Assembly (NCBI GenBank): GCA_964625125.1
Contig: CAZVAP010000026.1
Location: 1-10,747, forward strand
Reading direction: 5' to 3'
DNA length: 10,747 nt
Origin: CAZVAP01 sp964625125
Lineage (GTDB): Bacteria > Patescibacteriota > Gracilibacteria > Absconditabacterales > Absconditicoccaceae
Below are positions 1-8,589 of this stretch, piece after piece. Below the pieces are notes generated by a model that saw only the letters and a list, made by a program, of their open reading frames with translations, was not told the DNA's origin and ran no database searches. Position 1 is the stretch's first letter. Each line of letters begins with the position of its first letter. Made by a program: the position numbers and the translations under genes.

Positions 1-2340
1 ATTTATATATTCTAAATCTTCAATTTTATATTTTCATTTTAGCATTTTTTCAAAATTTCCTCCTTCGTCTATCCAATTTTTAACTTTTGTATAACCATCA
101 AGATAAATTTTATCTTTGTAATAAGCAGTTCAAACTCATTTAAATGCTGTATTTTGTATTCATCTTTTAAATCTCATAGTTCTTCTAAAAATTTTTAATA
201 ATCATTCATTTGGGTGTAATCATCTAATAATATTTGCTAAACTAACAAAATCATTTTCTTCTGCTTGCTTTATTAAAATATATTTTTCATACATTGCTAT
301 TTTTTCATAGTTTTCTGGGGTGTATCTTAAACTATTTCGTATTGCAAGTCATTCTTCATCTTTTAGATAAAATCAAGTTCCACTTTGTAGAATTCTCCAT
401 CAAGTTTTTTTTCAATTTACATATCTTACAACATGAACATCTATTTCATGAGCTAAAATCATATCAATTTCCTTTTCATAAAAGTCAGCAAATTTAGAAA
501 TGCTAACTATTATTGGGTCTCATCTTTTTACCAATATTCTTGATGAAAGCTCAGTTTCTATTACTACTTTTATATTGTCTAATCACTTTTCTTTTAAATG
601 CTTTAGTACTTTTTGATAAACCTCATAAATAGATAATTTTTTACCAAGATTTCCCTTAGATAAATTTAATAAACTAACTTTACTAGCTGCTTCTTGTAAT
701 AAATCTTCTTTTAATTCTCAGTACAAAAGTCTATTATATTTTCAAATATTTTTAAAATCTTGCTTTTTATAGGCTTTTATAAGTTCAAGTTTGTATTCCA
801 TTTCTTGTAGTTTTTCTTTGAAAAGTTCCAATAATCAGCTTTTATATTCACTTTTAATATCAAAATATTTTTCTTTAATATTTTTAATATCATCTCATAT
901 TTGTTCTAATTTTTTATCAGAAGGGTATTTATATTCAAATTTAGGATTGTAATTTCAGTTCCAAGTAATGAAATTATCAAGTTCTTCCATATAATTTTTA
1001 GGTTTTACTATTCTGGAAATGTTTAGTTTTTTGGATAATTCATCAATTGTATTATCTAACTCAACTAATATATTTTCTTCTCCTGGATTTATCTTTGGTT
1101 TAAACCATATATTAAAATCTTTTATATCTTTTTTCTTAGGTACAATTATAAAATCTTCTAGTTCTTTAGTTCACAATGTTACTATATTTCATAATCATTT
1201 TTTTTCTCTAAATTTTACATCATCAATTAGTATATCATTTACTTTAATACTATAACTTTTTGTAAAATCAGGTATTATTTCTGGGTCTGCATAGTTTAAT
1301 TTATTATCTAAATCAACTTTTAAGATTATATCCTTATAAATTACTTCATTGTCTTTTTGAGTAATTTTTAATTGTGCTGGTTGTTCAAGATAAATTATAT
1401 CTTTTTGTATTGTAGGATTGGTTTGCTTTTTTGAAAATAAAGTTTTTCAGATTTCTACTCATTTTGAAGGAGATGAAATTTTTATATCTGATATTTTTCT
1501 TAATCTTTTTTCTAATCATTCTCAATTTACTAATTGAATTTCCATTCAAGCTCTGGCATTAATTTCAAGTAGCATAGGTCATTTATTTGATATTACCCAA
1601 TCTAGTCCAAGATATCATATGTTTGTAAAATATTGAACTTGTGATGAGTATAGTAAAATATCATCCCAATATGGTATTTGTTTTTTGTAAAATTCTTCAT
1701 ATTCTTTGGGAAAATATTTTGTGTAAATTTTCCTGTCTTTATACATTGAGATAATTTCTCCTGTTCAAATATCAATTCAAAACCCTATTCCTCAAGCTGC
1801 AATATTTGCTTTTCAATTACTTTCTTTGGTTGGGTACCTTAGCATAGCCATTACAGGAATTAAGTTCATAGTAATTATTCTTATATCTGCTAGTCAATAT
1901 TTACAAAAAATTTTAAATTCTTCTGATGGTTGGATTTTTTCTTCAATTAAAATTATATCATTTCATAAAGTTAAAGAATATTTTCCATCTAAAATATCAG
2001 ATAAATGTTTTTTGAATTCTTCTTGTGTGAGTAGTTTTCATCCAGTTTTAATAAAATATTCATCATATTTTTTAACTACCGAGCAAATCATAATTCCTTT
2101 TCATTTGCTTCATTTGTTTGGTTTTATAACGAAATCTTGGTTTTCAAATTTTGAAAAGTCATAATTTTTCAGTTCTTTTCTATTCCTAATAATATCTAAA
2201 AGTTTTGGATGGGGAATATCTAAATTTTTTAGAAAATTTTTAGTTTTTAATTTACTATCAGCTAGTTTAATTTCTTTTTTGGGATTAAGTGGTTTAATGT
2301 ATTTTAAATATCTTTTATTTGTTCCTAATATTCCAAACAT
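1..2340 (-). CDS. ATP-grasp ligase fused to DUF1704/MATCAP-type zinc carboxypeptidase (partial, C-terminus off window)
   Basis: At least 780 residues are visible and the frame is still open at base 1. Residues 1-290 form an ATP-grasp domain of the alpha-L-glutamate-ligase-related type: a nucleotide-binding strand and glycine loop FVIKPNKGSKGKGI at 70-83, RYPTKES at 168-174, the GGIGFGIDIGTG loop at 183-194, and the late metal-binding stretch with D247 and EINARAGMEIQ at 259-269. Such enzymes couple ATP to joining a carboxylate and an amine. Residues 290-430 match nothing I recognise. From about 440 follows a helical region and then a DUF1704 (QEGLA-motif, MATCAP-related) metallopeptidase: HEIDVH with H631 and H636, and DEEGLAI at 661-667, the likely third zinc ligand being E663. 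MATCAP relatives remove C-terminal aromatic residues from proteins. A ligase and a peptidase in one chain suggests an add/remove cycle, which is inference. ATG at 2340 directly abuts the TAA of the upstream gene. Conserved glycines G77 and G80 are TGA codons. Confidence 0.9.
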
Positions 2341-3651
2341 TTATTTTAATTGAGTGTTAAAAAGCCATCCTAAATAAATTCAGATAAATATAAATAAGGA
2401 TAAGCTTACAATAGCATCTTCAAAACTATGTAAAACTAATCATTGAATTATAAGTCAAATTATTCAAATAGCTAGTCAAATTCAAATAATTTTTGATTCT
2501 AAAATATTATTGTTCTTATTTTTAGTTAAATAATAGGTAATTAATCATAAAACGAAAAACCAAGTTAATCATCAAACAATTCCTAATTCGTAAATTATTT
2601 GTAAAATCCAGCTTTCAGGTATTATATCTGATTTTATGTAATGAGCAGCTGGGCCAGCAGTTCATATTCAATGACCTATTAAAGGTTTTTGTTTAATATA
2701 TTGAATAGTTTTTTTTGCTTTTATAAAATGTCCTTTTGTAGAAGCTCATCTTAGTAAAACTTGATGATATTTTCAACTTACAAACAAATATCCTATAAAA
2801 ATAGCCAAAATTGTAGTTAATCAAATACCTAAACCAATGATTTTTTTTCTTAAGTGTTTTTGTGTAATAAATAGGTATAAAGTTAGTAAAGTAACTTCTC
2901 ATATTAATGCTAATAATCCACTTCTTGATAATGTTCAAATTAATAAACCTAAATATAAAATTCCCCAAATTGGATGTATTTTTTTAAATAAAATTGATAA
3001 TAAAATAAATGGTCAAAAAGCTATAAAATAAAAAGCCATATGATTTGGTCCAGAGAAAATGCCAGATAGTCTTTGTATTCAATAAATTCAAGTATTAAAA
3101 TACATTGGAGGAGGAGTGTTAGGTTTCCAATCTCATAAAGGTCCATATCAAATTAGAAATAAAAATTTAGGCATAGTAAACCTGATGAAAGCAAATATTA
3201 AGCTAAAAACTATAACTACTTTAATAAGTTTAATAAAGAACTTATAAAAGTCTTTAATATCTTTACTATCAAAGTTAACTAAAGCATATAAGAAAGCTGG
3301 TAATAAAAACCAAATATCATACTTAAATCATATTATTATCTGTTTTAGACTAGGGTGATTAAACCAGGTTAAAATTAAACTTAGTAATACCAGTATAATA
3401 ATTGATAAGAAAAATACAGGATGATTTTTAATAATTTTATAAGTTTTGTTTTTAACTGAATATCAAATTATAAGTCAGTAAATAAAAACAAGATAAATAT
3501 CTTTCCAGAGATTTATTAAATTATTGTTTAAAAAACTTATTCCCATATCTGTTCATAATTGGTATCTTAAGAAAGTTGTTAAAACAAAGTGAAATATTAA
3601 AATACTTAGCAGAATTTTTGTATGAAAAATTATACTTTTTTTTGTAAACAT
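2341..3651 (-). CDS. O-antigen ligase/polymerase-like (WaaL/Wzy) polytopic membrane protein
   Basis: This 436-residue protein is almost wholly hydrophobic, with about ten or more predicted membrane helices. Two hallmarks of the O-antigen ligase family (Wzy_C, PF04932) are visible. One is RLSGIFSGPNHMAFYF at about 194-209, resembling the family's 'RLSG.F..PN' segment. The other is the late loop from R301 (RGASTKGH) to KPLIGHGIGTAGPAAH at 322-337, resembling the conserved 'PLxGxGxGT' element. GTLSRSGLLALIG, between them, also fits. Family members transfer or polymerise lipid-linked glycans, or transfer them to proteins, on the outer face of the cytoplasmic membrane. The start ATG (3651) shares its A with the aminotransferase stop codon (TAATG), which fixes the start and implies translational coupling. 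No Shine-Dalgarno sequence is visible. Several in-frame TGA codons fall at family glycines (for example GHGIG). The acceptor cannot be told from sequence, and an outer-membrane LPS role is not assumed. Confidence 0.82.
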
Positions 3652-4925
3652 TATTGTTTTAAACTATCTAAAATGTAATTATTTATAAGATTTAATATTT
3701 TTTCAAATTTTTCATCATCTTCTTCAAGTAAAGTCATTCTAAATCATTCATATTTTGTATTAAATCAATTTAATGGAACTACACATACTCAGGTTTCTCA
3801 TAACAATCAGTAAACAAACTTTTCATCGTTTCTATCTGTATTTTTAATTTTAGGTTCTATTATTTTTTTGATTTCTGGATCTGATATTTTAGGATTATAA
3901 TTTTGTGGTAAATTTAGTAAAATTGTTAAATAAAATGCTCCTTTTGGTTTAATTAATTTAATAAAAGGATTTTTTCATAAAATTTTTTCTGCTTGGTTAG
4001 CTCTTTTTTTATATTTTTCTATTCTACTTTTTAGATATTCTTTAAAATTTTTGTGAGAATAAATTTTGTCTAATACATACTGAGGTAGAGTAGTTGAGCA
4101 TACTTCTACCATTTTACTAGCTAATAGTGTATTAATAAATTGTTTAAAATTTGGGTCTTTGTCTTGATTGTAAACTTCTATCCATCAGCATCTTCATCCT
4201 GGCCAAGGTAAATCTTTACTTATTCATTTCATAGAAATTCCAGGAACATCCTCTATTATGTCAGATAAAGTACAAAAATCTTCTTTATCAAAAACTAAAT
4301 TATGATAAATTTCGTCAAAAATTAAGAAAAGATTATATTTTTTTGCTAAATCTATAAATTTTTTAAGTATTTTTTTTGGGAATACAGCTCAAGTAGGATT
4401 ATCAGGATTTATAACTAAAATTCACACTATATTTGGATTGTATTTTATTTTGTTTTCTAATTCTTCTAAATTAGGATACCAATTATTATTTGGGTCTAAT
4501 TCATATGTAAGATGAAAAGAGTTTGCATGAGCTGCTTCTGATGATGAATGAGTAGGGTATGCCGGTGATGGTCAAATTATTCTTGAATCAAAAGATAATG
4601 CTTTATAAATTTTGCTTATTGCATCTCAAATTCAGTTAAAAAAAATAATATCTTCTTCTTTAAGTTTAGGGTTTTGCCTTAAAATATAATTAATCGCATT
4701 TTTGTGTCATCTTGTAGGGGAGTATTGGTAAACTTCATCATTGTTACAAGCTTCTTTAATAATCTCTTTCATCCATTGAGGAACTTTTTCTCATTTTTCT
4801 ACAGGGTCTCAAATATTTTCCCAATAAATTGTTTTATATTTTTCAATTTTTTTAGCTAATTCTACAATTTCTCTTATGATGTATCTTAATTGTTTGTGTC
4901 AAGGAAGTAAGATATTTTTTCTCAT
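3651..4925 (-). CDS. Class I/II PLP-dependent aminotransferase (AlaA-like)
   Basis: This complete 424-residue enzyme has the fold-type I aminotransferase motifs in order: an N-terminal ENIGDP stretch and VYQYSPTRGH segment, NPDNPTG at 173-179 (N176 contacts the PLP ring oxygen), FDEIYHN from about 203 (D204 pairs with the pyridine nitrogen, Y207), the Schiff-base lysine K237 in GISKDLPWPGGRCGW, and the substrate carboxylate-binding arginine R396 in GFRMTLLE. Family members transfer an amino group between an amino acid and a 2-oxo acid in the cytoplasm. The overall pattern resembles alanine/glutamate-type transaminases such as AlaA, but substrate specificity cannot be read from these motifs. 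It is the first gene of a leftward operon, and its TAA overlaps the next ATG by one base. The NPTG glycine is a TGA codon. The start ATG at 4925 is the only plausible one, because the family N-terminus begins right after it. Confidence 0.93.
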
Positions 4926-4940
4926 TATATACCTATATAA

Positions 4941-4958
4941 CATAAAATGCCATAAAAT
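4941..4958. repeat. Short direct repeat CATAAAAT in divergent intergenic region
   Basis: CATAAAAT occurs at 4941-4948 and again at 4951-4958, ten bases apart (about one helical turn), just upstream of the aminotransferase start. The spacing would suit two binding sites on one DNA face, but in DNA this AT-rich chance is a serious alternative. Confidence 0.3.
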
Positions 4959-4982
4959 TAAGTTTTTTCTATGTATAGTCAA
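4955..4982 (-). promoter_or_regulatory. Candidate promoter for aminotransferase operon
   Basis: On the minus strand a good -35 hexamer TTGACT (4982-4977) is followed after 16 bases by a weak -10 TAATTT (4960-4955). It would start transcription about 20-25 bases upstream of the aminotransferase ATG. The -10 match is poor, so the assignment is tentative. Confidence 0.35.
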
Positions 4983-5004
4983 GCATAAAAATTATATTTT
5001 TCTA

Positions 5005-5034
5005 TTGACAATGCTGTATAAATATTTATTTACT
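5005..5034 (+). promoter_or_regulatory. Candidate promoter for the unknown + strand gene
   Basis: A perfect -35 TTGACA (5005-5010) precedes a partial -10, best read as TTTACT (5029-5034, spacer 18). It lies 40 bases upstream of the ATG at 5074. The 148-base stretch 4926-5073 between the divergent genes holds no other gene, and no hairpin was seen. Confidence 0.45.
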
Positions 5035-5073
5035 AAACTACTAATTTAAGTTTTTATATGTAATATTAAGAAT

Positions 5074-5960
5074 ATGAATAAATTTTTCCCTAATGATCCT
5101 GAGTTTGAAAAAAAATTAGGTAAAGAAAATTATGTTGAGCTTTTTATAAGATTGAATGAGCTTAAAGGTTTAGATAAGTATTCTGAAGATAAATGTTTAA
5201 AAAACTTAATTAGCAATATAAAAAATAAGATAATTTCAGAATTAACAGTTGATAATAAAGTTATTTTTTCAAATCTAAAAAAATTTTTTAAAAACTTTTT
5301 TTGTACTCAGTATGATATTTATTTATCATCAGCTAAGAAATTAGCTTTAAATGTAAATTTAGTACTACCATATTTACATGATCTGGATATAGAAAAGTTA
5401 AATGAAATATGAGCTAAACATTTAGTGGATGTATTAATTAATTATGGACTTTTATCCTTTTTGTTTAAAAATATAGATAAATTGTGGATAAAAATATCTC
5501 CTTATTTGAAAAAAAAATTAGAGTCTAATTTATCTTCAGTTGAATCTTTTTGTGAAAGGATAGGACAATTTACTGAAAATGAAGAAATAATAGAATTTTG
5601 TAGTAATTTAATCGAAAATAAAATAAAAAACAGATCTAATTTGAATAGGAATATAAGTACTGAAACTTGAATTAATAATGAAACTAAATCTTTAGAAAAA
5701 AATAATCCTTTAGATGAAGTTATTATACCTGAGATTTTACCACCTGATTGATGAGAAAATGAATCTCAAGACCCTTTTCCTAAAGATAACTTAGAAGAAA
5801 TATTAGATGCAGAAATTTATCCTTTAGAACCTTACCTTTTGCTTTTAAAAGAACAACCTAAAAAAGATACTACGAATCTAAATAAAAACTCTCAAATATC
5901 TATGAAAAGTAACCAAGCTACAGAAAGTATAGATTATGATAAACTAAATTCTTTATTTAG
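5074..5960 (+). CDS. Hypothetical protein, N-terminal part (interrupted by assembly gap)
   Basis: The reading frame stays open from ATG 5074 to the gap, about 295 residues, if TGA is glycine (TGA at 5410, 5668, 5749 and 5752). I recognise no family. Residues 1 to about 195 are rich in Leu, Lys, Asn, Glu and Phe and look like a soluble helical domain. From about 200 to the gap the sequence changes to a polar and acidic low-complexity linker with many Asn, Glu, Asp, Pro and Ser residues (for example PEILPPDGGENESQDPFP). There is no signal peptide or membrane helix, so a cytoplasmic protein with a flexible middle is likely. No clear Shine-Dalgarno sequence precedes the ATG. The gene runs opposite to both flanking operons. 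It probably continues beyond the gap to 6308. Confidence 0.75.
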
Positions 5961-6060
5961 NNNNNNNNNNNNNNNNNNNNNNNNNNNNNNNNNNNNNNNN
6001 NNNNNNNNNNNNNNNNNNNNNNNNNNNNNNNNNNNNNNNNNNNNNNNNNNNNNNNNNNNN
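5961..6060. other. Assembly gap (100 N)
   Basis: A run of exactly 100 N is the usual placeholder for a scaffold join of unknown length. The frame left of it has codons starting at positions equal to 1 mod 3, and the frame right of it at 0 mod 3. One continuous gene therefore requires a true gap length equal to 2 mod 3, not 100. Confidence 0.97.
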
Positions 6061-6308
6061 ATATATCTGAAGATGATATTTCAAGGTGGTTATATTTTTT
6101 TGTAAACTTTCTATTTTATAACCGGGGGAAAATAGAATATGATAAAGCCTATTCATCTTTTATTGAATATTTGAAAAAGCATATAAAAGAAAATGATACT
6201 GTAAAGAAATTCATTAATAATGATAAAATTGTTTATGATGAGGGTTTTATTAAGATTCATTACCTTATATTCAAAAAATTAAAACAAAGCCAGCAAGAAA
6301 ATAGCTAG
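6061..6308 (+). CDS. Hypothetical protein, C-terminal part (continues from across the gap)
   Basis: The frame is open from the gap edge (first whole codon at 6063) to a TAG at 6306-6308 and gives about 81 residues. It starts with SEDDISRWLYFFVNFLFYN and then runs into a Lys/Glu-rich helical segment ending KLKQSQQENS. No upstream start is visible and the composition (Lys, Phe, Tyr, Asn, Ile) matches the protein left of the gap, so this is most simply its C-terminal domain. I recognise no family. Its stop lies 11 bases from the stop of the converging permease gene. Confidence 0.65.
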
Positions 6309-6319
6309 TATTTTAAAAA

Positions 6320-7390
6320 TTATATTTTCAAGATTATTCAATTTTGGTAAAGAAAATTTTCAATATGTATTAACTGATTGTTTAGTAATGAAATGATAAG
6401 ATAGCTTAAAATTAAACTTAGTATAATGTAAATTATAATTTCTCAATAGGAATACAAAATTAGTTGTACTTTGCTTGCTTGGTTGTTTTTTAGGGTTTCT
6501 AAAATATTTTTATTTTTCTCCTTTATTAAGGTAATCATAAATATCAAAAAAACTATTCCTAAACTAACTATGATTAAATTAATAAATCAAAAGGTTTTAC
6601 TTATTATATTTTTCCATTTGTTTATATTTTTTTGTGTTTGTAAGTATGTAATTATTTTAAAATTAGGATACATTGTAGTTAATTTTTTTATGAAGTTTGT
6701 ATTTTTTACATAACCTACTAATTTAATTAGTTCAATTTTTCCTCATAATTTTCTAATTATTTCTTTAGCTGGTTTGTATCATATGGTAAGCCCTAACAAT
6801 GGCCGGTTTTTATCAGTTGCAACTATTTTGGCTTTTTCTTTAATAAAATTTTCTGAATTATAGAAAGAATTTTTTCAAAAAATTAAAGTTAAAGGTATTT
6901 CTGAAAGTGTTTCTTTGGATATTTTAGGATAATTTCATCAGGCTAATTCAAGGTTATAAATTGCTAAAATATTGGGATTTATACCAGCTGCTAGATATTT
7001 TCAGCTAAAGCATAAATCTCATTTATCTGAGGCAAATATTCCTATATCTGTTTGAAAATTTAAGTTTAAGAAATTGATTTCTAAACTTGCAGGAAGATAG
7101 ATTTTATATATTCACCGAATTTCTTTTATATTTTTATTGGATTGTAAATCTTTATATACTTGTGATAAATTTTCTGTGATATTTAAGAAACTAAAATTAT
7201 GTGTATTTTTTTCTATTAAAAATTTGTTTTTTTGGTTATCAAATCAAAAACTAGAAATTGTTTGTAAACTTATTTTTAATAATAAGCTTGTAGCTATAAA
7301 ACTACTAATAAAAATGCTAAGGCTAAAGATGGATATTATACCAATAAATTTATTTTTTCGGATGTTTTTAAATATTAATTTTACTAGCAT
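6320..7390 (-). CDS. FtsX/MacB-type ABC transporter permease, apparently lacking the last TM helix
   Basis: This 356-residue protein has the layout of the FtsX-like/MacB permease family: a short cytoplasmic start (MLVKLIFKNIRKNKF), TM1 at about 14-37, a large extracytoplasmic domain at about 45-262, TM2 at about 268-288, a Lys-rich cytoplasmic coupling segment with NILETLKNNQASKVQLI (296-312), and TM3 at about 316-337. Family members normally have a fourth helix and a cytoplasmic tail. Here the chain ends about 19 residues after TM3 at a TAA, right beside the converging gene. The chosen ATG overlaps the ATPase gene by 23 bases, and no ATG, GTG or TTG lies further upstream in the open frame. 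With the adjacent ATPase it should form a type VII-like ABC complex. Relatives drive lipoprotein release, peptide or toxin export, or cell-wall hydrolase activation; which applies here is unknown. Confidence 0.78.
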
Positions 7391-7952
7391 ATATTTTAAA
7401 ATTATAGTTGTAAATTTCTTTTCAAAGTAAATTTTTAATATCTTCTTTATGGGTAATCCATAAGATTACATTTTCTTTGGAGTAATTTATTAGAAAGTTT
7501 TCTAACTTATTTCTATTTTTTTCATCTAAACAATTTCCAGCTTCATCTAACAGAACTAGTTTAGGTTTATGAATAAAAGCTTTTATAAGTCAAATTTTTT
7601 CTTTTTCTCCTGATGAAAGATTATCAATATTTTTATTAATTAAATTTTCAGCTCAAAAATAGTTTATTAAATTTTTTTCCCATTTTTTATCTTTTTTAAA
7701 TTTTTTGAGATAAAATGGTAAATTAATATTTGTTTCTCCATCCAGTGGTAATAAATTATTTTCTTGCCAAAAAACTCATATTTTTTGTGGAATTATAATT
7801 TTATTTTCTGATGGAATAATATTTGAAATTATTTTAAATAATGTTGTTTTACCAGTTCAGGAAGGTCAGGTTATTATAAATAATCATTTATCTGCCTTAA
7901 AATTAAGGTTTTTAATTAAATTTTTGTAGTTTAAATTTTCTATTTTAATCAT
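7368..7952 (-). CDS. ABC transporter ATP-binding protein
   Basis: This compact 194-residue nucleotide-binding domain is shorter than the usual 220-230 residues of the FtsE/LolD/MacB type, yet all the motifs are present: Walker A GPSGTGKTT at 29-37 (K35), Q-loop WQENN with Q63, signature LSSGEKEK at 112-119, Walker B LVLLDE with D136 and E137, a D-loop-like segment (NCLDEKN), and the switch histidine H168 in ITHKE. ATP binding and hydrolysis would power the permease encoded immediately downstream, whose start overlaps this gene. The Walker A glycines G29 and G32 are both encoded by TGA, while G34 is GGT; this is among the strongest proof of the glycine reading in the window. The start lies 22 bases after the stop of the upstream membrane-protein gene. 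Confidence 0.95.
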
Positions 7953-7974
7953 TTTTTCTCTTATTAACTAAACT

Positions 7975-8589
7975 TTAATCTTTATTTTCTTCTTGAATGT
8001 TTTCAGTTTTAGGTTTTTTCCTAATTGTTGGAAAACTTATTTTTATACTTATATTTAAAAATAGAAATAGAACTAAAATTGGTAAAATTAAGTTTATTCC
8101 TGGAAGTAAATTAAATAAGTTGATAAGAGTTTTATTTCATAAATTTAAATTTTGGATTAATTGTGTATAGTTTTGATAATTAAGTATATTAGGTCAGTTT
8201 ATTACTATTAGCATTACAAATATTAAATTTATTACTGTTATAAGTGGTAAAAATAAGTATCAAATTATTTTTTTAAAAGTTCAATTTATTTGGATATCAA
8301 AAAGAGAACTTTTGTAAAACAAAATAAAAGATAAAAAATAAATTAGAATTGCAATTGTAGGTTTGTTATTCATTAATAATCCTGCAATAGCATCAGGGTT
8401 TGAAGTATGAAAGATTTGTTCTTGATCAATTAGATTTATTATAATATCAATTAAAAGATAAGCTAAAATCCCATTAAACCCTGCAAAATAATTTCAAATA
8501 AAAATTCTTGTGATTCTATTTAATCACAAAGCTATTAAAAATAAAATTAAAGTAATACTTATAGCTATAAAGAAATACTGAAAATTCAT
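7975..8589 (-). CDS. Five-helix membrane protein of unknown function
   Basis: I do not recognise this 204-residue protein. Hydrophobic segments at about 4-23, 34-54, 76-92, 107-131 and 160-181 suggest five membrane helices. A polar tail (RKKPKTENIQEENKD) with several Lys/Arg residues would be cytoplasmic by the positive-inside rule. The loop between helices 2 and 3 holds DQEQIFHTSNPDAIAG. The ATG abuts the TAG of the glycosyltransferase gene exactly, and the ABC ATPase follows 22 bases later, so it is co-expressed with both. It could be an extra membrane subunit of the ABC system or a membrane partner of the glycosyltransferase; nothing in the sequence decides. Confidence 0.85.

Noticed and set aside
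328..400. Possible retropepsin-like protease domain in the linker of the ligase/peptidase fusion (residue positions 328-400)
   Set aside because: ATP-grasp genes of this type often neighbour a retropepsin-like protease, but no DTG/DSG catalytic motif is present here.
294..2164. Short + strand open frames at 294-497, 1019-1255 and 1826-2164
   Set aside because: They lie antisense to the large ligase/peptidase gene, have no ribosome-binding site or recognisable motif, and are explained by AT-rich composition on the opposite strand.
2693..3031. Open frames at 2693-2968 (-) and 2837-3031 (+)
   Set aside because: Both are out of frame with the O-antigen-ligase-like gene, whose own frame is continuous and carries the family motifs throughout.
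6309..6319. Shared terminator between the converging genes
   Set aside because: Only 11 bases separate the stop codons and I could find no convincing hairpin with a T-run in or around them.
6471..7430. + strand hydrophobic open frames at 6471-6713 and 7137-7430
   Set aside because: They mirror the ABC permease and ATPase genes on the minus strand; their hydrophobicity comes from poly-T stretches that encode Lys on the real strand.
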